NCBI GenBank assembly: GCA_016709025.1
Contig: JADJEQ010000014.1
Span: 62,001-126,000, forward strand
Direction of reading: 5' to 3'
DNA length: 64,000 nt
From: Bacteroidales bacterium
GTDB taxonomy: Bacteria; Bacteroidota; Bacteroidia; Bacteroidales; Lentimicrobiaceae
Positions 9,321-17,632 of the stretch are shown one piece after another (position 1 is the first letter of the stretch; every line of letters begins with the position of its first letter). The position numbers were made by a program, and so were the translations under genes. The notes below the pieces were generated by a model. That model was not told where the DNA came from. It worked only from the letters and a program-made list of their open reading frames with translations, and ran no database searches.

Positions 9321-11141
9321 ATGAAAAATAACATTACTCTGACACTTCTGTTATTATTAAGTGCGTATACACAGGCACAGCGTTTCGACTGGGTGACCTC
9401 TGCCGGTTATTCTGGTGTTGCTAATAGTTATTCTGGTGCACTATCCATCGCACGCGATTCGCAGGGCAATATATACACACTCGATGGCGCCAACGGTCAG
9501 CAACAATGCCAGGGCATTACCGCCGATCCTTACCTGGGTGGCATCACAACCTTCCTGTATAAATTTAATGCACAGGGCGAAATACAATATATAAAACCGA
9601 TAGGTGTAAATTTTTATCCCCTGAATTTACAGGTGGGCGAAAATGATAATCTGTATTTGCTTGGCGCCCTTTGGGGAGGTTCAACACTTATTGTAGATGG
9701 GGTCACAATGAATGGAATAGCTAACCGCAACTATGTTCTCAAGTTCGATCCAAATGGAAATCTGCTTTGGAATGTTCCTAATAATGTGAGCTTTGGCGGG
9801 TATTCTGAAGCATGTATGTTACAGTATTTCGATCATCATATTTACTTTCAAACTGGAAACTTATCCATCAGCAAACTGGATACAACCGGTCAGTATATCT
9901 CAACCCTGACGGCTGATTCTTTTATCCCAAGCACTGCTATTAACGGAATACATTTTAAAGGTTCGGGCGTTTTTTCGAATGGCGATCTGTTTTTTACAGC
10001 GGTTTCACGTGGCACTATAACCTATGGTTCAACAACGCTTAACCCGGTTTTGGAAACAGGATCGGTTCCATTGCTGATGCTTCGCACCAACGACAGTCTT
10101 AGTTTTCAGCTGGCAACTTACGTGAATGGCGTTGGTGATCCGGCTGAGAACTTTATACCCGTTACCATTGGAAACGACGATGGAATTTACCTGGGTGTTG
10201 AAGTAAACTCAACGTTAATCGCCGGAAACGATACAATAGTAAATCCTGGTCCGGGATCAACCAATTACACCGATGGGATATTAAAATTAGATGAAACCGG
10301 AACGCCTATCTGGCTTAAGTCGGTAACAACGAATGCCCATGCCTGGAGTATGTTAAACAATCCGGACGGAAGCGGTGTTTTTTGCGGGGGCGAATTTATC
10401 GGGGTTTTAACCTTAGGCAACTTCACAATCAACGCTGCAAACGGAAGATCATTCATAACCAAAATAGATTATAACGGAACTTTTAATAATGCTTTCGCTT
10501 TCGTTTCCGGTATTGAAATGGGATCGAAAGTAAAATCATTAGCCACCGACAATGAGGGTGTGTTTTATGTTGGCGGGAAATTAAATAACGGTACCATACC
10601 AACCTTCAGTTGCACACCCCGCGACGCCAACAGGGGATTATATTTGGGAATATTTACCGAAGAGCCGGATGTGGCGCCTCAACCTGTCATTTCCATCTCA
10701 GGTAGTGTACTTACCGCAACACCTTTATTTAATGGAAATATCCAATGGTTATTCAATGGTGATTCCATTCCGGGGGCTAACAGCCAGTCCTATACCGTTG
10801 CCGTAAACGGAAATTATAGCGTTTCTTATTCCTATATCCCGGCTTGTGCTTCCATTTCAGAAGAAATAAATTTTTCATCGGTTGGCTTTCAGGATAATTC
10901 ATTGCCATCTTTTTCGCTCTACCCCAATCCTTTCAGCGATGAAATCACCGTTGAACTCAGCGAAGTACAAGAGTCAACGACAATGATCATTATTGACCTC
11001 AGTGGACGGAAAATATTCCAGACTGAAATTTCCGGTGCCTCACAAAATCTGGATCTCAGTTATTTAACCAATGGCGTTTATGTATTACACCTCCGCAATT
11101 CAAAACATACCATAACAAAAAGGATGATTAAGAAAGATTAA
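9321..11141 (+). CDS. Secreted beta-propeller-like T9SS protein
   Basis: A 606-residue exported protein with signal peptide (MKNNITLTLLLLLSAYTQAQ). The body contains recurring blades such as YKFNAQGEIQYIKPIG, LKFDPNGNLLWNV and LKLDETGTPIWLKSV, resembling SBBP/beta-propeller repeats. A short Ig-like or cell-surface module follows (about 450-515), and a type A T9SS sorting domain ends the protein (FSLYPNPFSDEITVELS... KRMIKKD). It lies 14 bp after the delta-60 protein and probably shares its transcript. No enzymatic motif was seen. Confidence 0.87.
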   Translation: MKNNITLTLLLLLSAYTQAQRFDWVTSAGYSGVANSYSGALSIARDSQGNIYTLDGANGQQQCQGITADPYLGGITTFLYKFNAQGEIQYIKPIGVNFYPLNLQVGENDNLYLLGALWGGSTLIVDGVTMNGIANRNYVLKFDPNGNLLWNVPNNVSFGGYSEACMLQYFDHHIYFQTGNLSISKLDTTGQYISTLTADSFIPSTAINGIHFKGSGVFSNGDLFFTAVSRGTITYGSTTLNPVLETGSVPLLMLRTNDSLSFQLATYVNGVGDPAENFIPVTIGNDDGIYLGVEVNSTLIAGNDTIVNPGPGSTNYTDGILKLDETGTPIWLKSVTTNAHAWSMLNNPDGSGVFCGGEFIGVLTLGNFTINAANGRSFITKIDYNGTFNNAFAFVSGIEMGSKVKSLATDNEGVFYVGGKLNNGTIPTFSCTPRDANRGLYLGIFTEEPDVAPQPVISISGSVLTATPLFNGNIQWLFNGDSIPGANSQSYTVAVNGNYSVSYSYIPACASISEEINFSSVGFQDNSLPSFSLYPNPFSDEITVELSEVQESTTMIIIDLSGRKIFQTEISGASQNLDLSYLTNGVYVLHLRNSKHTITKRMIKKD

Positions 11142-11763
11142 TTCGTTCACTTATTCATCCGATACTCATTTTTAACCTGAGGCCTGCCTGTAACTGAACC
11201 ATTAATAGGCACCTGCTGATGCCTGCAGGCAGGCTTTATTTAGGAGGTCATCCGTCATTCTATAATTCTTCATGTGAAAAGGGACGGGGGTCGAGGGTCG
11301 AGAGACGATAAGATTCGTAAATCGTAAACGTAAACCCTTAATCTTTATTTGTCATTTGTCACCCTGAGCAGTCGAAGGGCATAATAATTCGTAAACCGTA
11401 AATCGTAAACCGTAAATCGTAAATCAATGTCGTTTAGTTAAGGATTTGGATGCAGAAAGGTCTAAACGCAAAGTGCGCAGAGGACACGCAAACCTGCCTG
11501 TCGGCAGACAGGGAGCCGCAAAGCAAGTAACATTCGCATTTCTTTGCGGTTCTCTGCGATAAACTTTGCGGTTCTCTGCGGTTAATTTTTTTTCATTCCC
11601 TTAACTAAACGACATTGAATCGTAAATCGTAAATATTCATTGGTCATTCGTACTTCATCATTCGTCATTCGTCATTATCGCTCCGCTCTCATGAGGCAAG
11701 CTGTCATTCGCTATTCCCTATGCGATTGTGGTTAAGCTTTGATTGAAAGAGAATAAGCAATAC
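11142..11763. other. Repeat-rich 622-bp convergent spacer
   Basis: There is no gene here. From left to right it holds a split REP-like inverted repeat (GCCTGCCTG near 11184 and CAGGCAGGC near 11226), tandem copies of the word CGTAAAT/CGTAAAC (about 11310-11425 and 11619-11635), a TIR-bounded element (11424-11618, listed separately), and tandem GTCATTCGTCATT words (about 11640-11720). All of it lies between two convergent genes. Confidence 0.6.
11424..11618. repeat. 195-bp MITE-like element with 20-bp terminal inverted repeats (copy 1)
   Basis: The left end is TCAATGTCGTTTAGTTAAGG (11424-11443) and its exact reverse complement is at 11599-11618. The interior is non-coding and itself holds a short inverted repeat (CCTGCCTGTC/GGCAGACAGG) and repeated CTCTGCGGTT words. 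If the ends are taken as CAATG...CATTG, the flanks are a 3-bp direct repeat, AAT. It sits inside a tandem CGTAAAT tract. A second element with the same ends is at 27397-27519. Confidence 0.6.
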
Positions 11764-12903
11764 TCACTCTTTCTTTACCTTCAGTATTTCCTGATCCCCG
11801 ACCAATTCCAATCCGGAAATATAAGAAATGTCGCTGAATAAAACATTTCCATGCCTGTCCATGACGGTGAGTTTTAGCGTAGCATCTATGCTTTCGGGTA
11901 TGCGGCGGTCCATAGATCCTCCTACAGGAGCCTTCAGCAAGCCGGTACTTTTATGAATTGCTTCAATGTGATACACTGTTTTCTTTTCGCGAATCTGGAT
12001 CTGTAAGGTATCCAATCCTTTTTGATTCAGATCAAGCTGAGCATGGGTGTAGGTTGCAAATTTGTGAATTTTACCATCCAGGTAAAAGAATCCAAGAAAT
12101 CCGGTAAACGATTTTCCCAACCAGGGAATATTTGCAACCGATAGCATAAATGACGCATCGCTATTTCTGAAGTTGTTGGATTGCATCCAGATCCAGGCAG
12201 AGGGCATAGAACTGCCCCAGTCTTTTTCTATGTAGCCTCTGCCTCCACTGAAATCATGAGTTTGCCCGTCTTTCACCAAAGCACCCTCAAGGCCGTGTGT
12301 AAGGCTTACCACACCATGATAGCATTGCATAAATGGAACAAAACGGTACCAGCCCATGATTCCGGGATTCAGTATCCTTGAAGAAGGCAACTCTGTTTGA
12401 TCCTTCAAATGCACCTCTCCCGATAAAGAATTGATATCATCCTGGAGGTTAAGCACCAGTTTCTTTGCCGAAAAGTAGTTCTGCCCGATGGTAATGGCAA
12501 ATTCCTTCCGGGAAAATGCAAACGCTTCTATTGGAAAAGAATAATAGAATGTTTGAGCCGTTTTGCCATCAATTACCTGAATAAAAGCATGTTGTTCACT
12601 TCCGTCGGAAGAAAGGGAAATGCCGGGTATTATGCTGAGGATTGATTGTCCATCATCTGAAACCATCTTGAAATACCAGCCTTCAAAATATCTTTTCTTC
12701 TTTTTGTTCCCCTGGAACATTTCGGGATTGCCGGCCTTTTTGGCACCATAGCCCGGAATGAATTTGTGCTCAGAAAATATAACCTCCCCGGGCAATCGCT
12801 GAGCTGATGCGGGTTTTAAGTATCCGATGAACACCAGCAATACAAAAAAAACAGAAAAATTGAATAACCTCATGCCGGCCTGCCTCAGAATTGGATGGAA
12901 CAA
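11764..12903 (-). CDS. Tocopherol cyclase-like secreted protein
   Basis: A 379-residue protein resembling the tocopherol-cyclase (VTE1) family. Supporting segments are KKRYFEGWYFKMVS near the N-terminus (about 68-82), an internal MGWYRFVPFMQCYHGVVSL, and GGRGYIEKDWGSSMPSAWIW (about 222-241); the family name comes from the plant enzyme but bacterial members are mostly uncharacterised. Starting at Met11 (12873) gives the best signal peptide, MRLFNFSVFFVLLVFIGYL to ASAQ, so the upstream Met may not be used. The export signal suggests a periplasmic or outer-envelope lipid-related role rather than true tocopherol synthesis (inference). No pathway partner is adjacent. Confidence 0.82.
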   Translation of the reverse strand: MFHPILRQAGMRLFNFSVFFVLLVFIGYLKPASAQRLPGEVIFSEHKFIPGYGAKKAGNPEMFQGNKKKKRYFEGWYFKMVSDDGQSILSIIPGISLSSDGSEQHAFIQVIDGKTAQTFYYSFPIEAFAFSRKEFAITIGQNYFSAKKLVLNLQDDINSLSGEVHLKDQTELPSSRILNPGIMGWYRFVPFMQCYHGVVSLTHGLEGALVKDGQTHDFSGGRGYIEKDWGSSMPSAWIWMQSNNFRNSDASFMLSVANIPWLGKSFTGFLGFFYLDGKIHKFATYTHAQLDLNQKGLDTLQIQIREKKTVYHIEAIHKSTGLLKAPVGGSMDRRIPESIDATLKLTVMDRHGNVLFSDISYISGLELVGDQEILKVKKE

Positions 12904-13258
12904 AAAATTGCATTGTCAAATGGCATTAACTAAAAGAGAGAGGAGCCTTGAGCTTCTTTAATGTTATTTATTCCAAAATCATTTTTCATCATTCGTTATT
13001 GGTTATTCGTCATTTGCAGATCGTAAACCGTAAATCTTTATTCGTCAATCCAAATTCGTCATTCGTATTACCTGCCCCCCGCCTTCACTTCGTTTCAGCG
13101 GGGCAGGCCCAAACCCCTCTCCTAAAGGATGAGGGGAGTCAAAATCTTGGTTAGGGTTATTTATAAATCTTTATTTGTCCTATCGTCAATCGTAAACAGA
13201 AAAGTTTCATTTGTCATTCGTCATTCTAAATTCGTCATTCTAAATTCGTCATTCTAAA
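12904..13258. other. Low-complexity spacer with tandem TTCGTCATT words
   Basis: A 355-bp spacer with no credible gene. It holds CGTAAAC/CGTAAAT words (about 13020), an inverted G/C-rich motif (CCTGCCCCCCGCC near 13069 and GCGGGGCAGG near 13098), and three tandem copies of a 14-bp unit, ATTCGTCATTCTAA (about 13216-13258), that run up to the stop codon of the deaminase gene. Confidence 0.55.
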
Positions 13259-13750
13259 TCACTGTTTCTCATACTTCATCACATTCTCGCTCACAAAAAC
13301 CAACTCAATTCCCGCCTGCCTGAACATCTCTTCCGATTCCTGACCGCTGTGGTATTTCATTTCGCAAACCACCCGCTTAATACCACAATTAATGATCAGC
13401 ATGGCACAAGTCCGGCATGGTGTCATCCGGCAGTAGAGTGTTGCGCCTTCCAGCGCAATGCCCAGCCGGGCGGCCTGGCAGATGGCATTTTGCTCGGCAT
13501 GAACCGTGCGCACACAATGATTGGTCACCTTACCGTCTTCATGAGTCATCTGTTTGAACAGGTGTCCAACCTCATCGCAATGCGGCAGGCCAATGGGCGA
13601 ACCGACATAACCCGTAACCAGAATCTGTTTATTACGGGCGATCACACATCCGCTCCGGCCCCGGTCGCAGGTGGCGCGTTTGGCGATGGTGTTGGCCACT
13701 TCCATAAAGTATTCATCCCAGGTGGGGCGGATGTATTTTTTTTCTTCCAT
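13259..13750 (-). CDS. dCMP deaminase family protein
   Basis: A 163-residue zinc-dependent deaminase, probably converting dCMP to dUMP for thymidylate synthesis. The zinc site is complete: His84 and catalytic Glu86 in TVHAEQNAI, and Cys112 and Cys115 in MTPCRTC. The N-terminal TWDEYFMEVA and RATCDRGRSGCVI, with a GSPIGLPHCDE insertion, match the dCMP deaminase/ComEB subfamily rather than cytosine or tRNA deaminases. It is a single gene between repeat-rich spacers. An allosteric dCTP site cannot be judged by eye. Confidence 0.92.
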   Translation of the reverse strand: MEEKKYIRPTWDEYFMEVANTIAKRATCDRGRSGCVIARNKQILVTGYVGSPIGLPHCDEVGHLFKQMTHEDGKVTNHCVRTVHAEQNAICQAARLGIALEGATLYCRMTPCRTCAMLIINCGIKRVVCEMKYHSGQESEEMFRQAGIELVFVSENVMKYEKQ

Positions 13751-14096
13751 AGTTCTGTTATCTGATTAGCGAATTAGCAAATTAGCAAATTAATTGAATT
13801 ATTACCTCTCAGTCAACTGGTAGGATAAAAGCAAATCACTCAGCCACCCCCTCCTTTCAGTAAACCATTGGAAATTGGAAATTGGAAATTAGATATTAGA
13901 AATTCTCCCCTTCACCCTTTCCCTTTTCCTTCTCCCCCTTTCTCCCCTTCTCCTCTTCTCTCTTTGTCTCCACGCCACTTGATGCAGGATACCCGTCCCT
14001 CGTCCCTTCTCTCGTCCCTCGCCCCGTCTTCACAAAGATAACATCTTAATTCTTTAACCAATAAACCTGAAAATTTAAAAATAAATTAAAAAAAAC
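13751..14096. other. Low-complexity spacer with ATTGGAA repeats and a polypyrimidine tract
   Basis: There is no gene. It contains GCGAATTAGCAAATTAGC repeats (about 13775), ATTGGAA tandem repeats (about 13866-13890) and a long C/T-rich tract (about 13905-13970), followed by TCCCTCGTCCC words (about 14000). The blaI-like promoter begins at 14097. Confidence 0.5.
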
Positions 14097-14127
14097 TTGA
14101 CTAACTAAGTTTTTAGTTGTAACTTTG
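14097..14127 (+). promoter_or_regulatory. Promoter of the blaI-like/blaR1-like operon
   Basis: A good Bacteroidota promoter: TTG at 14097-14099, a 20-nt spacer, then TAACTTTG at 14120-14127 matching the TAnnTTTG -7 box. Initiation would be near 14134, about 42 nt before the BlaI-like start codon. One palindromic operator lies in the spacer and a second just after the expected start site. Confidence 0.7.
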
Positions 14128-14154
14128 ACATACTTTTTAACTAAGTTTTTAGTT
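14103..14154. promoter_or_regulatory. Twin palindromic operators for the BlaI-like repressor
   Basis: Two identical 16-bp palindromes, AACTAAGTTTTTAGTT, occupy 14103-14118 and 14139-14154 (36 bp apart, centre to centre). Each is AACTAA, GTTT, TTAGTT. They overlap the promoter spacer and the predicted transcription start, an ideal arrangement for repression. BlaI/MecI repressors bind dyads with TACTA/TAGT-like half-sites, which fits. Confidence 0.75.
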
Positions 14155-14175
14155 ATTATAAAAACTCCTTTCCGA

Positions 14176-14556
14176 ATGAAAGAACTAACAAGAGCTGAAG
14201 AGCAGGTAATGCAGATACTCTGGCGCATTGGCAAAGGTCACGTAAACGACCTGCTCGAATACTTCCCGGAACCGAAACCAGCCTACAACACGGTTTCAAC
14301 CATTATCCGTATTCTTGAGAAAAAGGATTTTGTGGACCATGAAGCCATTGGTAAATCGCACCGCTACTACCCGAAAGTCAGCAAACGCGATTACACCCGT
14401 TTTACCATGAAGCAGATGCTCAGCGGCTATTTCAGCAATTCGCACAAACAAATGGTTTCCTTCTTTACCCGTGAAAACGACCTGTCGGTAAAAGAAATGG
14501 AAGAAATTAAAGTACTGCTTGATCAACAAATCAGCGAAAAAACAAAATTGCCATGA
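14176..14556 (+). CDS. BlaI/MecI/CopY family transcriptional repressor
   Basis: A 126-residue winged-helix repressor. The start at 14176 (MKELTRAEEQVMQILW) is chosen over an upstream Met at 14125, because that extension would lie within the second operator and lacks homology. Family features: LTRAEEQVMQILWRIGKGHVNDLLEYFP, then PAYNTVSTIIRILEKKDFV as the recognition helix region, and a C-terminal dimerisation helix pair. The stop overlaps the start of the M56 peptidase gene by ATGA, so the two are co-translated. Twin operators upstream indicate autorepression. In known systems the sensor protease cleaves the repressor to relieve it. Confidence 0.94.
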   Translation: MKELTRAEEQVMQILWRIGKGHVNDLLEYFPEPKPAYNTVSTIIRILEKKDFVDHEAIGKSHRYYPKVSKRDYTRFTMKQMLSGYFSNSHKQMVSFFTRENDLSVKEMEEIKVLLDQQISEKTKLP

Positions 14557-16652
14557 ACGCCATCTTCCTATACCTGCTCAAGGCAGCCCTGATCAATGCA
14601 CTGATGCTGGGTTTCTATCATTTTGCGATCAGGCCGGGCCGCAATTTCAAATTGATGCGGGCAGTGCTGGTGCTGGCCATCGTGTTGCCTCTCTTTCTGC
14701 CGCTGATACCTCAGCCGATGCTTTATCGGGACAATGCCGCAATTCCGCTCTATGTTTTTTCCCTGCCTGAGACATCAACAGCCGTTGTTATTGCGCCCGA
14801 AGAAAACCAATGGTTAATCCCTATGCTGCAAAATAGCCTTTACCTGGGTGTCACCTCGATCTTGCTACTGGGCCTGTTAATTTCGGTTATCTCAGTGATC
14901 AGAAAATATCTGAAAACCTACAGGTTGTCAACACCTTACGGGAAAGTGCTGATTGACAATACAACAAACAGCCCCTATTCATTTTTCAGATGGGTTTTCT
15001 TTTCTGAAGATGGGCTGCTGCATCCGGCCGCCAACTGGTTGCTGAAACATGAGTTCAGCCATGTAAAACACGGGCATAGCTTCGACCGGCTGCTTTCAGG
15101 CCTGTTCCGTTCCTTTTTCTGGTTCAGCCCATTTGCACACTTTAACAACAGGCTTCTTTCTGAAGTTCATGAATACCAGGCCGATGCCGATGCCATCGAA
15201 GAATTCGGAGACAGGACCACATACAGCAATCTTATTGTCACTTTTGCCGGCCTTCATAATCAGCAACCATTAACCAACCCATTCAGTGCTCACCTTAAAA
15301 AAAGAATGATCATGTTAAATTACCTTAAACCAGGAAAACTAAGCATTGTACGCTTACTCTCAGGAATCACCATCATCATGGCTGTGACATTGCTTTCATC
15401 TATGATCAGGCCTGATAAACCAGAAAATATTTCCAAAAATGAGCATTCTTTTTACAAGAATACATTATTATTGAATAATCCGGTTGCCCATACTAGCCAG
15501 GAAAATATATCTGACCATAATAAGCCGGAAAAATCAGGTACCATACCTCCGGCTTTCCCCGGGGGGGATGAGGCAAGGATTGCATTCTTCAGCAACAACA
15601 TCAGTTACCCCACCATTGCGCGTGAAAAGAATATCCACGGAACCGTATTGTTCCGGATTATTATTGAAAAGGATGGTAAAGTAACAAATCCTTCCATTGA
15701 AAAGGGGATTGGCGGAGGCTGCGATGAAGAGGTTTTAAGGGTTGTAAAGATGATGCCTGACTGGAATCCAGGAACTGTAGATGGAGAACCGGTAAAAGTT
15801 GAAATGATCCTTCCGGTCTCATTCAGCCTTACCGATAATAAAGCAGGTACAATAGAAGATGGAAAATATTCTTTTCACCGGATTCCGGAAGAAGAAATAG
15901 TTGATAAACCAGTTATGCAGAATGATCCGGCAAAAAAGAAACCCAGCACTACAAATGAGGTTTTCACGGTTGTCGAAAATCCTCCTCAATTCCCCGGTGG
16001 CGAGGATGCAAGAGTCGCTTACATGCAAAAAGCGATTACTTACCCTGAACAGGCTAAAAGAGATAAGATTGAAGGAACTGTTTATGTAACTTTTGTGATT
16101 GAAAAAGACGGGCAGGTCAGCAATTCAAAAGTTCTCAGGGGCATAGGTGGCGGTTGCGATGAAGTTGCCCTGAAAGCCATTCAGCAAATGCCGCCGTGGA
16201 TCCCCGGCAAACAAAGAGGAGAAGCAGTGAGGGTGCAGTTCAATATGCCGGTCAGTTTTAAATTAGGGGCAAAGGAAAAAGCTACTGTTTACACACAACC
16301 AGCAACAGATACAAACCAGGAGGTTTTTACTGTCGTAGAAGTTGCTCCGCAGTTTCCGGGAGGTGCTGATGCTCAGCAAAAATTTATGATACAGAACATT
16401 TCCTATCCGGCAGAAGCAAAATCCAAAGGGATTCAGGGCACTGTATACGTCAACTTCATCGTAGAAAAAGACGGCAGTGTATCCAACGCAAAAGTATTGA
16501 GGGGTGTAGCCACTTCACTCGACACGGAAGCATTGAGGGTAATCAACAGCATGCCGCGCTGGACACCGGGAACACAACGTGGAGAACCAGTAAGGGTCAG
16601 TTTCAATATTCCCATCAAATTCAGCCTGGGTGAAAAGAAAACCGGCAAATAG
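14553..16652 (+). CDS. BlaR1-like M56 membrane peptidase with three TonB C-terminal domains
   Basis: A 699-residue protein. The N-terminal third has several membrane helices and a zinc metalloprotease site, HEFSH at 166-170, with the downstream EVHEYQADADA (about 204-214) giving further ligands. A helix near 265-285 follows. The rest carries three TonB_C-type domains (roughly 335-430, 480-575, 590-695), each with FPGG...ISYP..A....I.GTV....IEKDG and ending in a P-I/V-S/K-F strand. Single TonB domains on M56 proteins are known in Bacteroidota; three in tandem looks like internal duplication. The gene overlaps the repressor by 4 bp. There is no penicillin-binding sensor domain, so the signal is not necessarily beta-lactam. 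Confidence 0.92.
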   Translation: MNAIFLYLLKAALINALMLGFYHFAIRPGRNFKLMRAVLVLAIVLPLFLPLIPQPMLYRDNAAIPLYVFSLPETSTAVVIAPEENQWLIPMLQNSLYLGVTSILLLGLLISVISVIRKYLKTYRLSTPYGKVLIDNTTNSPYSFFRWVFFSEDGLLHPAANWLLKHEFSHVKHGHSFDRLLSGLFRSFFWFSPFAHFNNRLLSEVHEYQADADAIEEFGDRTTYSNLIVTFAGLHNQQPLTNPFSAHLKKRMIMLNYLKPGKLSIVRLLSGITIIMAVTLLSSMIRPDKPENISKNEHSFYKNTLLLNNPVAHTSQENISDHNKPEKSGTIPPAFPGGDEARIAFFSNNISYPTIAREKNIHGTVLFRIIIEKDGKVTNPSIEKGIGGGCDEEVLRVVKMMPDWNPGTVDGEPVKVEMILPVSFSLTDNKAGTIEDGKYSFHRIPEEEIVDKPVMQNDPAKKKPSTTNEVFTVVENPPQFPGGEDARVAYMQKAITYPEQAKRDKIEGTVYVTFVIEKDGQVSNSKVLRGIGGGCDEVALKAIQQMPPWIPGKQRGEAVRVQFNMPVSFKLGAKEKATVYTQPATDTNQEVFTVVEVAPQFPGGADAQQKFMIQNISYPAEAKSKGIQGTVYVNFIVEKDGSVSNAKVLRGVATSLDTEALRVINSMPRWTPGTQRGEPVRVSFNIPIKFSLGEKKTGK

Positions 16653-17100
16653 GATATTCATCCTTCTGATTTTATCAGGTCTTTTGACACCTGCTATAAG
16701 CAATGCCGCATGGCCCTTTAAACGTGAAGTGAACCGGTATGATTCACTTGGTCGACGCCAGGGAAAATGGATCACCTGGTGGGATGAAGAAAAAAAAATC
16801 CCGATGAACATCGAGCGTTACAAAGATGGGCGGGAAAGAGGAAGATGCTGTTATTACTATATGGACGGAACCAAACGATTGCAGTTCAATGCTTATAAAG
16901 ATGGACGGATGAAAGTGAAATATTTCACTGAATCGGGCATCCTGGAGAAGAAAGGCTGGGCTGTGATAATTTACGACCCGAATGAAATCAGGTACAGCTG
17001 GAACGGAAACTGGAAGTTTTATGAGAACGGGAAATTGGTGAAGAAATCCGTTTATAAAATGGGCGAAGAAGCCGAAAACCAGGGCTCCGGATCAGATTGA
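16630..17100 (+). CDS. Exported MORN/YwqK-like repeat protein, GTG start
   Basis: A 156-residue protein starting with GTG inside the last 23 bp of the M56 peptidase gene. Signal peptide about 8-26 (IFILLILSGLLTPAISNAA). The mature part has MORN-like antitoxin/YwqK-type phrases: YDSLGRRQGKWITWWDE, ERYKDGRERGR, NAYKDGRMKVKYF and WNGNWKFYENGKLVKK. The overlap points to co-transcription with blaI/blaR1-like genes. The role is unknown, perhaps an envelope component whose expression follows the protease system (inference). Confidence 0.8.
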   Translation: MKRKPANRIFILLILSGLLTPAISNAAWPFKREVNRYDSLGRRQGKWITWWDEEKKIPMNIERYKDGRERGRCCYYYMDGTKRLQFNAYKDGRMKVKYFTESGILEKKGWAVIIYDPNEIRYSWNGNWKFYENGKLVKKSVYKMGEEAENQGSGSD

Positions 17101-17195
17101 TTTTAAGCCGGGAAATGAACATAATGCGACATGCCCCACAGCAGGCCGTTTTCATTAAATTTTGTTAAATTTCCTTTAAGGATAAACATGAGTGC

Positions 17196-17203
17196 TATCT
17201 TTG
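17196..17203 (+). promoter_or_regulatory. -7 promoter box of the zinc-ribbon gene
   Basis: TATCTTTG at 17196-17203 is an exact TAnnTTTG match, about 31 bp ahead of the start codon at 17235. A TTTC at 17170-17173 gives a possible -33 region with a 22-nt spacer. Confidence 0.5.
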
Positions 17204-17234
17204 TTGTTAACCTGAAAACAAAATTTCTACAACA

Positions 17235-17498
17235 ATGAACTGTCCTGTCTGCAATATAGCCCTGAATATAACCGATCGCTCCGGTGTTGAAATTGACTAC
17301 TGTCCAAAATGTCGTGGCATCTGGCTCGACCGTGGGGAACTAGATAAAATACTTGAACGCTCTGCACAACAGGAGATCAGGCCGGCACCCGAACGCAATG
17401 TTCGATACGACGATGATTACCAGAAGTATCCTCCACAGGGTCACGGCTATCCGCCCAAAAAGAAAAAGAGTTTTCTCGATGACATTTTTGATTTCTGA
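17235..17498 (+). CDS. Zinc-ribbon protein (zf-TFIIB type)
   Basis: An 87-residue cytoplasmic protein. Two CxxC pairs (MNCPVC at 3-6 and YCPKCRGIWLDRGEL near 24-27) form the TFIIB-like zinc ribbon with its conserved GIWLDRGEL signature. The rest is a charged, disordered tail ending KKKKSFLDDIFDF. Such proteins are common in bacteria but of unknown function; the ribbon suggests nucleic-acid or protein binding. It is a single-gene unit ending at a strong hairpin at 17562-17611. Confidence 0.88.
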   Translation: MNCPVCNIALNITDRSGVEIDYCPKCRGIWLDRGELDKILERSAQQEIRPAPERNVRYDDDYQKYPPQGHGYPPKKKKSFLDDIFDF

Positions 17499-17561
17499 AA
17501 ACTGGTTTATTCTCTGAATCATCCTTCAATTCAATAATTGAACAACAAACCTTCAATCAGA

Positions 17562-17611
17562 TTAAACACAGGATCCGGCAAACTTAAAGCCGGATTCTGT
17601 GTTTAATTTTT
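17562..17611 (+). terminator. Strong intrinsic terminator after the zinc-ribbon gene
   Basis: An 18-bp stem (17562-17579 with 17589-17606, one G-U type mismatch) around a 9-nt loop, followed directly by TTTTT. It lies 22 bp before the TetR gene, so readthrough would be needed for any shared transcript. Confidence 0.85.
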
Positions 17612-17632
17612 GAATAAAAATATTCCACAACA

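Noticed and set aside
11310..11720. CRISPR array suggested by repeated CGTAAAT and GTCATTC words
   Set aside because: The repeats are 7-14 bp, directly tandem, without spacers of regular length and without cas genes.
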